Positions 16,759 through 25,649 of a stretch of 64,000 bases of DNA are shown in pieces. Position 1 is the stretch's first letter, and each line of letters starts with the position of its first letter. The stretch is from Sphingomonas sp. AP4-R1. Lineage in GTDB: Bacteria > Pseudomonadota > Alphaproteobacteria > Sphingomonadales > Sphingomonadaceae. A program made the position numbers and the translations under genes. The stretch lies in assembly GCF_013113735.1 (NCBI RefSeq), contig NZ_CP053346.1, positions 1,440,001 through 1,504,000 of the forward strand, read 5' to 3'. The notes beneath the pieces are model-generated. The model was given only the letters and a program-made list of their open reading frames with translations, did no database searches and had not been told where the DNA came from.

Positions 16759-17616
16759 ATGCCCGCCACGAAGCTGACCACCAAGCGCGTCGAGAAACCC
16801 TGGGGGCGGCGCGACCTGTGGCCGGCATTCGACGGCGTGCCGGACGGAGGCAATCCGGTGGGCGAGATCTGGTTCGAAGTGCCGGGCGCACAGGACGGAT
16901 CGGCGGCGGGGCCCGAACTGCTCATCAAATATCTGTTCACCAGCGATCGGCTCTCGATCCAGGTGCATCCGGACGACAAGGCGGCGCAGGCGCACGGCTA
17001 TCCGCGCGGCAAGGACGAGGCGTGGGTGATCCTCGATGCGGAACCGCATGCCTCGATCGCGTTGGGCACGCTGGAGACGGAGAGCCGCGATGCGCTGCGT
17101 GCGGCCGCACTCGACGGATCGATCGTCGGCATGCTCGACTGGAAAGCGGTGAAGCGGGACGACAGCTATTATACGCCCGCCGGCACGATCCACGCGATCG
17201 GGCCGGGGCTGACCTTGGTGGAGGTGCAGCAGAATGTGGACCTCACCTATCGCCTCTACGATTATGGCAGCGATCGCGAACTGCATCTGAAGGACGGCAT
17301 CGCGGTGAGCGATCCCGTACCTTACGTCGCCCCGTACAAGGCGCACGAGCTGAGCGCCGGGCGTACGATCCTGGCGGACGGGCCGGCCTTCGTGCTGGAG
17401 CGCTGGACGGGGCCGGTGGAAACCGGGCTGGAAGGCGACGGCCGTTCGCTGTGGCTGGTGCCGTTGGCTGGCGACGGCACGATCGACGGCGCGGATTTCC
17501 CGGCGGGATCGGCGTGGATGATCGAGGGCGGCGCGGCGCTCACGCTTCCCGAGGCGGCCGATCTGCTGGTGGCCTATCCCGGCGGCGGCGTGATCGCGTC
17601 GCTGCGCCCGGCCTGA
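16759..17616 (+). CDS. Class I mannose-6-phosphate isomerase
   Basis: 285 residues, the short ManA form of alphaproteobacteria. It interconverts fructose 6-phosphate and mannose 6-phosphate, feeding GDP-mannose and related sugar nucleotides. Zinc-site residues appear in SIQVHPDD (about 75), KDEAWVILDAE (about 95) and PAGTIHAIGPG (about 145). It precedes the KpsS-like gene by 140 bases on the same strand, so it may supply the capsule locus. The ATG at 16759 was chosen although the frame is open to 16531, since the upstream codons show no family features. Confidence 0.9.
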   Translation: MPATKLTTKRVEKPWGRRDLWPAFDGVPDGGNPVGEIWFEVPGAQDGSAAGPELLIKYLFTSDRLSIQVHPDDKAAQAHGYPRGKDEAWVILDAEPHASIALGTLETESRDALRAAALDGSIVGMLDWKAVKRDDSYYTPAGTIHAIGPGLTLVEVQQNVDLTYRLYDYGSDRELHLKDGIAVSDPVPYVAPYKAHELSAGRTILADGPAFVLERWTGPVETGLEGDGRSLWLVPLAGDGTIDGADFPAGSAWMIEGGAALTLPEAADLLVAYPGGGVIASLRPA

Positions 17617-17756
17617 GCTGTAACGTGATGCGAAATTGTTGCTCGCAGGTCACACAAGGCGCGTATCGCCCTAATTCCGCCCGAATGCGATCGTTATCGC
17701 GAGCGGGCATCGGGGGGTGCTTGTGCCGGGCGATGCGGCGGTGCAAGGAATAAAGG

Positions 17757-19070
17757 ATGGTGGCCTTGGATCGTGTTTCCCGGCGGAGGGGACGCCGAGA
17801 ATTTCTGTTTCTCCAGGGGCTTGCCGGTCCTTTCTTCGCGATGCTGGGCCAGCGGCTTGCCGATCATGGGCATGGCGTGCGCCGCATCAACTTCAACGGC
17901 GGCGACAAGCTTTACTGGAGCGCGCCGAACGCGACCGATTATCGTGGCACGCTCAAGCGCTGGCCGGCGTTTCTGGATGCCTATCTGGATCGGTCGCCCG
18001 CGACCGACCTCGTCCTGTTTGGCGATTGCCGCCCGCTGCATGCGGCCGCGATCAAGGTGGCGCGCGACCGGGGCATGCAGGTGCATGTGTTCGAGGAAGG
18101 CTATATCCGGCCCGATTACGTGACGGTGGAAGCCGAGGGCGTGAACGGCCATTCGACGCTGCCGCGCAATCCGGAGGAATATCTCCGCGCCGCGCGCTCG
18201 CTGCCGCCGCTGGAGGAGCATCCACCGATCGCGTCCTTCTTCAACCGGCGCGCGCGCGAGGATCTGACCTACAATCTTGGCAGCTTCCTGCTGACGCCGC
18301 TCTTCCCCGGCTATCGCACGCATCGGCCGTGGCACATCCTGGTCGAATATATGGGCTGGGCCGCGCGCCTGCTCCGCAAGCCGAGTGGCATGCGCCGTTC
18401 GAGCGCGACGATCGATCAGCTGAACGGTGACGGGCGTCCCTTCTTCGTCTTCCCGCTGCAGCTGGACTGCGATTACCAGATCCGCGTCCACTCCGGCTTC
18501 AAGCGCATCCAGCCCGCGATCGAGCATGTGCTGGCGTCGTTCGCGGCGCATGCTCCGGCCGATACCCTGCTGGTGGTGAAGGGCCATCCGCTGGATAACG
18601 GCCTGACCGATTGGGAGAAGAAGACCCGCGCCGTGGCCGAGAAATTGGGCATATCGGATCGCATGCTCTTCATCGCCTGGGCGGATATCGATCCGCTGGT
18701 GCGGGCCGCGCGCGGCGTGGTGACCGTGAACAGCACGACCGGCACGCTGGCGCTGCGCTACGGCGTGCCGACGATCGTGCTGGGCGATGCCGTCTACAAC
18801 GTGCCGCGCATCACGCATCAGACGGGGCTCGGCGCCTTCTGGACCAAGCCGCAGGCGCCCGAGGCCGAGGTGTTCGACGCGTTCCGGCGGGTGCTGGTCG
18901 ATCGCTGTCTCGTCCATGGCGGCTATTTCAGCGATGACGGGCTGGAGATGCTGATCGGAGGTGCGGCCGCCCGGATCGAGAATTCGGTGCCGGGGGCGCC
19001 CGCCGTGCGCGTGGCGGCGCCCGCCGCCTCGGCCGTGGACGGGTTCAGGGCCGCCTCGCTGCGCGGATGA
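17757..19070 (+). CDS. kpsS: KpsS-like capsule Kdo transferase (RkpJ-like)
   Basis: 437 residues, the usual length for KpsS. Landmarks include DLVLFGDCRPLHAAA, VFEEGYIRPDYVT, FFVFPLQLDCDYQIRVHS, VVKGHPLDNG and the C-terminal TVNSTTGTLALRYGVP. In E. coli-type systems KpsS adds the first beta-Kdo to a phospholipid acceptor at the inner leaflet and KpsC extends the poly-Kdo linker. The rhizobial homologue is RkpJ. Its stop overlaps the SDR start by four bases, followed by the sulfatase-fold gene, an arrangement like rhizobial rkpJ-H-I in content. Confidence 0.88.
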   Translation: MVALDRVSRRRGRREFLFLQGLAGPFFAMLGQRLADHGHGVRRINFNGGDKLYWSAPNATDYRGTLKRWPAFLDAYLDRSPATDLVLFGDCRPLHAAAIKVARDRGMQVHVFEEGYIRPDYVTVEAEGVNGHSTLPRNPEEYLRAARSLPPLEEHPPIASFFNRRAREDLTYNLGSFLLTPLFPGYRTHRPWHILVEYMGWAARLLRKPSGMRRSSATIDQLNGDGRPFFVFPLQLDCDYQIRVHSGFKRIQPAIEHVLASFAAHAPADTLLVVKGHPLDNGLTDWEKKTRAVAEKLGISDRMLFIAWADIDPLVRAARGVVTVNSTTGTLALRYGVPTIVLGDAVYNVPRITHQTGLGAFWTKPQAPEAEVFDAFRRVLVDRCLVHGGYFSDDGLEMLIGGAAARIENSVPGAPAVRVAAPAASAVDGFRAASLRG

Positions 19071-19846
19071 CCGCGCTTCGCAGCATTTTGATCACCGGAG
19101 CGTCGAGCGGGCTGGGCGCCGGTCTCGCGCGCCATCTCGCCGCGCCCGGCGTGCGGCTGGCGTTGACCGGGCGCGATGCGGCGCGACTGGAGGTGACCGC
19201 AGAGGCGTGTCGCGCGAAGAGCGCCGAGGTCGTGACCGGCCTGTTCGATGTGGCGGACGCCGAGCCGATCGCGGCGTGGATCCTGGCGCGGGATGCCGAG
19301 GCGCCGTTCGATCTGGCGATTTCGGCGGCCGGCGTCTCAGCGGGGACGAGCGAGGCGGGGGCTCCGGAGGGGCACAAGCTGGCGACCTTGCAGGTGCGGA
19401 CCAATCTGCTCGGCACGATGAACGTGATCGAGCCGCTGATCGCGCCGATGATGGCGCGCAAGGCGGGGCAATTGGTGGTCGTCGCCTCGACGGCGGCGCT
19501 GCGCGGCCTGCCCTACAGCCCCGGCTACAGCGCCAGCAAGGCGGGCGTGCGGGCTTATGGCGAGGCGCTGCGCGCGCTGCTGGCGCCGGCGGGTGTCGCG
19601 GTGACGGTGGTTGTGCCGGGCTTCTTCGACACGCCGATGACGGATCGCTGGAAGGGGCCGACGCCGTTCATGGTGAGCCTGGACAAGATGGTCCGCGTGA
19701 TCGCGAAGGGGATCGAGCGGCGCAGTTCGCGTGTCGTCTATCCCCGGCTTTTGGCGCTGGGGCAGGTGGCGGCAGACCTGATGCCGGCGATGTTCGGCGA
19801 CCGTATCGTGCGCAATTTCCGCTTCCACATCGAACCCGGCTCCTGA
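19067..19846 (+). CDS. Short-chain dehydrogenase/reductase (RkpH-like)
   Basis: 259 residues, classical SDR: ITGASSGLGAGLARHL (NAD(P)-binding glycine motif, about 10-25), SAAGVSAG (NNAG-equivalent), VVASTAALRGLPYSPGYSAS with the catalytic Ser and YxxxK (YSASK, about 150-154). The tight coupling to kpsS and the similarity in layout to 3-ketosphinganine reductase-type SDRs suggest that it reduces the 3-keto product of the oxoamine synthase at 53.9 kb; in rhizobia RkpH has the matching place. That role is inference. Other lipid or sugar reductions remain possible. Confidence 0.85.
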   Translation: MTALRSILITGASSGLGAGLARHLAAPGVRLALTGRDAARLEVTAEACRAKSAEVVTGLFDVADAEPIAAWILARDAEAPFDLAISAAGVSAGTSEAGAPEGHKLATLQVRTNLLGTMNVIEPLIAPMMARKAGQLVVVASTAALRGLPYSPGYSASKAGVRAYGEALRALLAPAGVAVTVVVPGFFDTPMTDRWKGPTPFMVSLDKMVRVIAKGIERRSSRVVYPRLLALGQVAADLMPAMFGDRIVRNFRFHIEPGS

Positions 19847-19854
19847 GCGATCCC

Positions 19855-21369
19855 ATGATGCTGCACTGTGCGATCGGGCTCGCGCTCGCGCTGGCGACAT
19901 GGGTGGGGCTGCGCCTGATGGTCGGCGCCCGTTTCCTTGGCGCGCGGAGTGGGATGCTGGCACTGGATCTGGCGCCCCCCATCATCGGCTTCCTGCTGTT
20001 CACGCTGGCGACGGCCCGGCCGATCGTGGCGGGCATCGGCGTGGTCGCGCTCGGCATCGGGCTCGGCGTGGCGGACAAGGTGAAGCGCATCGTGCTGGAC
20101 GAGCCGGTGATGTTCGCGGATCGCGCCGAACTGCTGGAGGTGGTGCGCCACCCGCGTTTCTACATCGCCTTTGTCGGTACGGCGCAAATGATCGCGGGGA
20201 CGATCGCGATCGTGGCGGTGGTGGCGGGCCTGCTGTGGGCGGAGCCGCCGCTATGGCATGTGCCGCTGCTCGCCCAGATCGGGCTGGCGCTGGTCGCGAT
20301 CGTGCTGGGGCGGCTTGCCTTCGTGGTGCCGGGAAGCGTGGCGCTGCGGCCGCGTCTGGCGCGCTGCTACCGCACCTATGCGCCGACCGGTGATCCCGAC
20401 ACGGACATGACGGCGTTCGGCCTGCTCGCTACCTGTATCGTCCATGCGACGCTGGCGAGCGACGGGCGCTCGGCGCGGCGGGAGGCGGTGCGCGCGCGCG
20501 GGCTTCCGGCCTGGCCGAAGAGTGTCGGGCCGGTCGTGCTGATCCAGGGCGAATCCTTTGCCGATGCGCGGCGGCTGCATCCGGGTCTCGCCCACCACAT
20601 GCCCCATTTCGGCGCGTTGAGCGCGGCGGCGGCGCTGTCGGGGCGGCTGACCGTGCCGTGCTGGGGCGCGAACACGATCCGCAGCGAGCTGGCGGCGGTG
20701 GCGGGGATCGGGCCGGACGATCTGGGGCTCGATCGCTTCAATCCCTATGAGCATTTCGCGCAGTCGCCGCTGCCCTCGCTGGCGCATGCGGCGCGCGCGG
20801 CGGGGTGCAAAACGATCTGCGTGCATCCGTATTCGCGCACCTTCTATGCGCGCCACAAGGTGATGCCCTTCCTCGGCTTCGATCGCTTCATCGGCGAGGA
20901 GGCCTTTGCCGATGCCGCGCGCGACGGCGGCTATGTGACCGATGCGGCGCTCGCGCGCTTCGCCGCCGATCTGGTGGCCAGCGAAGGCCCGGACCTGTTC
21001 CTGTTCCTGATCACGATCGAGAATCATGGGCCGTGGGACGGATCGCACGACGATGTGCCGCCCGTGCCGCTGCCGCTGGACTGGCAGGTGCCCGATCGCG
21101 CTGCGGTCGGCCGCTGGCTGCGCCATGCCGATGCGACCGATGCGATGATCCCGGTGCTACGCGAGGCGATCGCGCGGCACGGCAGGGGCTGGCTGGGCTT
21201 TTACGGCGATCACCAGCCGAGCCTCGACGGCGTGTTCAAGGGGCCGGGCGCCGAGGACCGGCGGACCGATTATGCGCTGTGGCCGGTGGGCGGCGCGCCC
21301 GTGACCCGGCGCGAGGATTTGGCGGCGGAGGATATCGCCGCGCGCTGGCTGGGGCTGATGCGCGGCTGA
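19855..21369 (+). CDS. Membrane sulfatase/phosphatase-fold protein (RkpI-like)
   Basis: 504 residues. The first 170 hold about four to five membrane helices; from about 215 to the end is an alkaline-phosphatase superfamily domain: VVLIQGESFADA (metal-binding start, with Ser in place of the usual nucleophile Thr), LTVPCWGANTIRSEL, FLITIENHGPWDG and LGFYGDHQPSL. LTA synthase-like enzymes of this shape transfer phosphoglycerol or phosphoethanolamine, acting on the outer face of the membrane. Neighbourhood links it to the KpsS/SDR pair, hence a proposed head-group role on the capsule lipid. Two adjacent ATGs (19855, 19858) are possible starts. The gene starts 8 bases after the SDR stop. Confidence 0.8.
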   Translation: MMLHCAIGLALALATWVGLRLMVGARFLGARSGMLALDLAPPIIGFLLFTLATARPIVAGIGVVALGIGLGVADKVKRIVLDEPVMFADRAELLEVVRHPRFYIAFVGTAQMIAGTIAIVAVVAGLLWAEPPLWHVPLLAQIGLALVAIVLGRLAFVVPGSVALRPRLARCYRTYAPTGDPDTDMTAFGLLATCIVHATLASDGRSARREAVRARGLPAWPKSVGPVVLIQGESFADARRLHPGLAHHMPHFGALSAAAALSGRLTVPCWGANTIRSELAAVAGIGPDDLGLDRFNPYEHFAQSPLPSLAHAARAAGCKTICVHPYSRTFYARHKVMPFLGFDRFIGEEAFADAARDGGYVTDAALARFAADLVASEGPDLFLFLITIENHGPWDGSHDDVPPVPLPLDWQVPDRAAVGRWLRHADATDAMIPVLREAIARHGRGWLGFYGDHQPSLDGVFKGPGAEDRRTDYALWPVGGAPVTRREDLAAEDIAARWLGLMRG

Positions 21370-21422
21370 GCGAGGCCGGAGCCCGCTCATAATAACGATC
21401 CTTCGTTGATGGTGATCGGGCG

Positions 21423-22175
21423 CTAGCCGCGAAAGAGGCCGGCCAGCGGCGAGCGGGTTTCAGGATAGCCATGGCCTGCGTCGATCTGGACGAAGCGTTC
21501 GCCGCCAATGTCCACCGAGCGGGTGACGATAGTGGCGGCCGGAAAGGCGGCGGCATCCGCTTCCGCCTCCGCGAAGCTGCGGTGGGGCAGGAGGCGGCGC
21601 AGGTTGCAGGCGGTGGGAAACATGATGCGCGCATCGGCGCGGTCGAGCATCGCCCGTGGTGTTGTCCAGAGCAGGGCCACCGTTTCGCGACCGTCGGGCT
21701 CGGCCTTCGCGTCGCCGTGAAGACGGGCGAGATAGAAGCGCGTGTCGAAGCGCCTGGAAATCTCCGCGGGCGGGCACCAGCGGCTGAAGTGCAGAAGCGC
21801 GTCCGGCACCAGCGAAAGGCCGAACCGATCGAGCAAGCCCGCGAATGGCTCCCCCGCATGAAGGCCGGCGCGCACGGCGGCCAGCGTCGCGGGATCGGGC
21901 GGCGGATCGAGGCCGAGGGCGAGGCCCACTTCCTCGATCGTCTCGCGGATCGCACAGATGCGGGCGGCATGGTCGTCGAGAGCGTCGTTCGCGGGGAGGA
22001 AGCGGGCGGCCAGCGTCACGTCGCCCGGATCGACGCGGCCGCCGGGGAAGACCCAGGCGCCCGCGCCGAAGCCCATCGTGGCGGCGCGCTGGATCATCAG
22101 CAGTTCCGGCGGGCCCTCGTTCGGCTCGCGCAGCAGGATCAGGGTCGCGGCCGGATGAGGCGGCGTCAGGCTCAA
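21423..22175 (-). CDS. NUDIX hydrolase
   Basis: 250 residues. Nudix elements: FPGGRVDPGD and, after an insertion of about 20 residues, AIRETIEEVGLALG, the RExxEExG helix that binds the metal. Long members with this spacing hydrolyse CoA derivatives or other diphosphates. The start appears to be TTG at 22175, whose TGA-overlap (TTGA) with the phosphoesterase stop indicates coupling; the first ATG in frame is 26 codons later and would remove the first beta strand. Convergent with the sulfatase-fold gene. Confidence 0.85.
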   Translation of the reverse strand: MSLTPPHPAATLILLREPNEGPPELLMIQRAATMGFGAGAWVFPGGRVDPGDVTLAARFLPANDALDDHAARICAIRETIEEVGLALGLDPPPDPATLAAVRAGLHAGEPFAGLLDRFGLSLVPDALLHFSRWCPPAEISRRFDTRFYLARLHGDAKAEPDGRETVALLWTTPRAMLDRADARIMFPTACNLRRLLPHRSFAEAEADAAAFPAATIVTRSVDIGGERFVQIDAGHGYPETRSPLAGLFRG

Positions 22176-22999
22176 TCCCCGGCGGCCTCATGCGCGGCGC
22201 GATCGGCGTCGGTCGGCTCGGTCTGGAGCAGCCAATGCCCGGTGCCCTCCAGGCCGAGCGCGGTCAGCACCCCGCTGTCATAGGCGCCCGTATCGATGCC
22301 CATGCGGTTGGGGCGCAGAGTCGGCTCCGTGGTGATGCTGTGGCCGTGGACGATCATCCTGCCGTGATAACCGGGGTGATCGAGGAAGCTGTCACGGATC
22401 CAGCGCATCTCGACCGGCGTCTGCTCGTCGATCGGCACGCCGGGACGGACGCCGGCATGGACGAACAGATAGTCGCCCAGCTCCACCTTGTCGGCCATCG
22501 CGGCGAGATAATCGGCATGTTCGCGCGGGATCGCCGCCTGCATGCGCGCGATCAACGTCTCGACCTCTTCGCCTGCGGGCAGATCGTCGAGGCCGACGCC
22601 GTAGCTTTCCAGCGTCTGGATGCCGCCGATGCGGAGGAACAGGCGCATCGCCGCCTCGTCACCCGCCAGCGCGCCGAGCATGACCTCCTCGTGATTGCCC
22701 TTGATCGCATGGAAACGATCGCCGGCCGCCTGCAGCCGGATCGCGCGCTCGACGACGCTGGCGGAGTGGGGGCCGCGATCGACGAGGTCGCCGAGCAGGA
22801 TCAGGGTCGTGCGGCTGGATCCGCGCGCCTCATCGTCCCGATCGATCATCGTCAGCAGATCGTTCAGCAGATCGAGCCGGCCGTGAATGTCGCCGATCGC
22901 GTAGACGCGCTCGCCTTCCGGAATGGCGGGGGCGAAATCGGCCGGAACGGGCTCCGGCTCCTTCCGGCCGAAGCCGAACAGCTTCAGCGCCCCGAGCAT
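22172..22999 (-). CDS. Metallophosphoesterase, lambda-phosphatase (PPP) type
   Basis: 275 residues. Motifs of the PPP family in order: YAIGDIHGRLDLL, LLGDLVDRGPHSASVVE, IKGNHEEVML, then later His residues (VHAGVRPG and VHGHSI). These bind two metals for phosphomonoester hydrolysis. Bacterial members act as serine/threonine phosphatases or on small phosphates; substrate unknown. Good SD (GGAGG, 5 bases before the ATG). Coupled to the NUDIX gene downstream. Position inside the capsule flank may be incidental. Confidence 0.85.
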   Translation of the reverse strand: MLGALKLFGFGRKEPEPVPADFAPAIPEGERVYAIGDIHGRLDLLNDLLTMIDRDDEARGSSRTTLILLGDLVDRGPHSASVVERAIRLQAAGDRFHAIKGNHEEVMLGALAGDEAAMRLFLRIGGIQTLESYGVGLDDLPAGEEVETLIARMQAAIPREHADYLAAMADKVELGDYLFVHAGVRPGVPIDEQTPVEMRWIRDSFLDHPGYHGRMIVHGHSITTEPTLRPNRMGIDTGAYDSGVLTALGLEGTGHWLLQTEPTDADRAAHEAAGD

Positions 23000-23165
23000 G
23001 GGAACCTCCGGAAACGGAGCGGGGAACGGAGCGGGATCATGACGCTCATCTAGGAGTGGTTATGCCCCTGCAACAAGCCCTTCAGAGGCTGTTTGAGATG
23101 CGCCTGTCGGTGCATGCGGGTGCCGTCCCCGAAATACGCTCTTCCGCGCATTTCGCGAACACCTC

Positions 23166-23669
23166 TCAGCCGTGCAGCGCGGCAGGGCGCGTGGCGATGT
23201 CTCCATCGCCGTTCAGCATGAGGATATGCTGCGCGGCATCGCGGACCGCACCGTGGCCGCCCGCGCGGGGCGTAACGAGGTGCGCGGCGGCGATCAGCTC
23301 GGGCTCGGCATCGGCGGGCGCGATGCGGAGCGCGGCGCCGGCGAACAGCGCGAGATCGGGCAGATCGTCGCCCATCGCCGCGGTTTCGGCGGGCGCGATG
23401 CCGAGGCGGGACTGGAGCGAGGCCAGCACCGTCGCCTTGTCGCCGACGCCGCCGTGGAGTTCGGTAATGCCGAGCTCGGCGGCGCGCCGGGCGAGGGCGG
23501 GGGAAGCGCGGCCGCTGACTATCGCGACCGTCACCCCCGCCTGCTGCAGCAATTTGATGCCGAGCCCGTCGCGGACGTTGAAGCGCTTCAATTGCTCGCC
23601 CTCGGCGCCGTAGAACAGGCCGCCATCGGTGAGCACACCATCCACATCGAGCACGAGCAGGCGGATCAT
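23166..23669 (-). CDS. kdsC: 3-deoxy-D-manno-octulosonate 8-phosphate phosphatase
   Basis: 167 residues, the small cap-less HAD type. LVLDVDGVLTDGGLFYG carries the nucleophile Asp and second Asp; IVSGRASPALARRA and MGDDLPDL are motifs II and IV. KdsC removes phosphate from Kdo-8-P to give Kdo. It is divergent from kpsF across a 177-base gap, completing the kdsA-B-C-D set in one place. The frame opens 12 codons upstream of the methionine used, but MIRLLVLDVDG is the family start. Confidence 0.93.
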   Translation of the reverse strand: MIRLLVLDVDGVLTDGGLFYGAEGEQLKRFNVRDGLGIKLLQQAGVTVAIVSGRASPALARRAAELGITELHGGVGDKATVLASLQSRLGIAPAETAAMGDDLPDLALFAGAALRIAPADAEPELIAAAHLVTPRAGGHGAVRDAAQHILMLNGDGDIATRPAALHG

Positions 23670-23846
23670 GGGACCTGCATAGTCGAAGCGGATGTTCGGG
23701 GCCAAGTGGCGCGACGTGGGATTAACACAGTGTCAATCGACCCCGTATTGATCGGTCGCCATCGATCGCACATCCAATTGAAAGACACTCGCAACACAGA
23801 AAAAGACGGTCTAAGGCACACGCACGATACGAAAAAGGAGGAGCGC

Positions 23847-24851
23847 TTGGTCGCTCAGGACAGCGCCACGCACCGTACGACGACGCCCCCGCCCGCCGAT
23901 CTCGTCGCCTATGGCCGCCAGGTCATCGGCGCGGAGGCCAATGGTTTGCTCGCGCTCTCGGCCGCGCTGGACGACCAGTTCGCGGAAGCTGTGACGGCCC
24001 TGCTGACGCTGCGCGGTCGCGTGGTGACGACCGGCATGGGCAAATCGGGCTATGTCGCGCGCAAGGTGATGGCGACGCTTTCGTCCACCGGCCTGCCCTC
24101 CGTCTTCGTCCATCCGGGCGAGGCGGCGCATGGTGACCTGGGCATGCTGGCGCCGGGCGACGGGCTGATCGCCTTTTCCAATTCGGGCGAGACCGAGGAA
24201 TTGCAGCCCGTGCTGATGCACGCGCGTAAGCTGGGCCTGCCGATCATCGCGGTGGCCGGTCGCGCCGAGTCCACGCTGATGCGCCAGGCCGATATTGGCC
24301 TGCTGCTGCCGTCGGTGGGCGAGGCCTGCCCCGCCAATCTGGCGCCGACCACCTCCACCGCGATGATGATGGCGCTGGGCGATGCGCTGGCGCTGGCGGC
24401 GATGCAGGTGCGCGGTATCTCCCGTGCGGGCTTCGAGGAGCTGCATCCGGGCGGCGCGATCGGCAAGCGGCTGATGCGCGTCGCCGCGATCATGCACCAG
24501 GGCGATGCGATGCCGATCGTGCCGCTCGATTGCCGGATGCGCGACGTGATCATGATGATGACCTCGCGCAGCTTCGGCATGACGGGCGTGGTGGACGAGA
24601 CGGGCCGGCTTGTCGGCGTGATCACCGACGGCGATCTGCGGCGCCACTTCGACTCGCTGTCCGAAGGCACGGCGGCCGAGATGATGACGCCCGATCCGAA
24701 ATGGGTGTCGCCCGGCTGCCTGATCGAGGACGCGCTGGCGCTGCTGAACAAGCACAAGATCACGGCGATGTTCGCGGTGCCCGAGGACGGCACGGACCGG
24801 CCGGTCGGCATCGTCCATGTCCATGATTTCCTGCGGCTGGGGCTCGCTTGA
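23847..24851 (+). CDS. kpsF: Arabinose-5-phosphate isomerase (KpsF/KdsD/GutQ)
   Basis: 334 residues. An SIS domain (about 40-180) has VTTGMGKSGYVARKVMATLS and IAFSNSGETEELQPVL, and a CBS pair (about 210-330) has MTSRSFGMTGVVDETG and ITDGDLRRHF. It converts ribulose 5-phosphate to arabinose 5-phosphate, the Kdo precursor. The start is TTG at 23847: AGGAGG (23836-23841) lies 5 bases upstream and no ATG or GTG is found between the upstream divergent promoter region and the SIS domain. Its TGA overlaps the TTG start of kdsB. Confidence 0.93.
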   Translation: MVAQDSATHRTTTPPPADLVAYGRQVIGAEANGLLALSAALDDQFAEAVTALLTLRGRVVTTGMGKSGYVARKVMATLSSTGLPSVFVHPGEAAHGDLGMLAPGDGLIAFSNSGETEELQPVLMHARKLGLPIIAVAGRAESTLMRQADIGLLLPSVGEACPANLAPTTSTAMMMALGDALALAAMQVRGISRAGFEELHPGGAIGKRLMRVAAIMHQGDAMPIVPLDCRMRDVIMMMTSRSFGMTGVVDETGRLVGVITDGDLRRHFDSLSEGTAAEMMTPDPKWVSPGCLIEDALALLNKHKITAMFAVPEDGTDRPVGIVHVHDFLRLGLA

Positions 24852-25648
24852 CCGCCGCGATCGTCATTCCGGCCCGCTACGCCTCCAGTCGTTACCCCGG
24901 AAAACCGCTCGCCCCGCTGACGGGCGCCAAGGGCGAGGCCAAGCCGCTGATCAGGCGGACGTGGGAAGCGGGCCTGCAGGTGCGCGACGTGACGACCCTG
25001 CTGGTAGCGACCGACGATGCGCGGATCGCGGATGCGGCGCGCGGTTTCGGTGCGGCGGTGGCGATGACGCCCGAGGGCTGCGCGAACGGGACGGAGCGCT
25101 GCGCCGCGGCATTGCCGGGCCTGCCCGACGATATCGACATCATCGTCAATCTGCAGGGCGATGCGCCGCTGACCCCGCCGCATTTCCTCTCGGCCCTGCT
25201 GGAGGAGATGGCGGCGGATCCGACGATCCGCGTGGCGACGCCCGCGATCCGCGCGACGCCCGAGGTGCAGCGGCGGCTGTTCGCGGATCAGGCGGCCGGG
25301 CGTGTCGGCGGCACGACGCTGGCGACCGACGCGCGCGGCGATGCGCTGTATTTCTCCAAATCGGTGATCCCGCATATTCCGCCGTCGCGGATCGGCGATC
25401 CGACCCTGCCTTTGTTCCTACATGTGGGCGTCTATGCCTACCGGCGCGAGGCGCTGGAGGCCTATGCGGCGGCACCCGTCGCGCCGCTGGAAGTGCTGGA
25501 GGGGCTGGAGCAGATCCGCTTCCTCGACATGCGCGTGCCCGTGCGCGTGGTGGAGGTCGATCCGCAGGGCTGCGACATCTGGGAATTGAACAATCCCGAG
25601 GATGCGCCCGTGATCGAATCGGCGCTCGCCTGCCGGGGAATCGAGTGA
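24848..25648 (+). CDS. kdsB: 3-deoxy-manno-octulosonate cytidylyltransferase
   Basis: 266 residues. IVIPARYASSRYPGKPLAPL is the nucleotide-binding start, ANGTERCAAAL and VNLQGDAPL the CTP and Kdo sites. It makes CMP-Kdo, the donor for KpsS and KpsC. The start is TTG at 24848 in a TTGA overlap with the kpsF stop; the protein would otherwise lose its first strand. The motif NLQGDAP has Ala where NLQGDEP is usual, a possible specificity change. Next gene begins one base after its stop. Confidence 0.93.
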   Translation: MTAAIVIPARYASSRYPGKPLAPLTGAKGEAKPLIRRTWEAGLQVRDVTTLLVATDDARIADAARGFGAAVAMTPEGCANGTERCAAALPGLPDDIDIIVNLQGDAPLTPPHFLSALLEEMAADPTIRVATPAIRATPEVQRRLFADQAAGRVGGTTLATDARGDALYFSKSVIPHIPPSRIGDPTLPLFLHVGVYAYRREALEAYAAAPVAPLEVLEGLEQIRFLDMRVPVRVVEVDPQGCDIWELNNPEDAPVIESALACRGIE

Positions 25649-25649
25649 G

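Noticed and set aside
23056-23613. Plus-strand frame opposite kdsC
   Set aside because: Shadow of kdsC, whose HAD motifs are intact on the minus strand.
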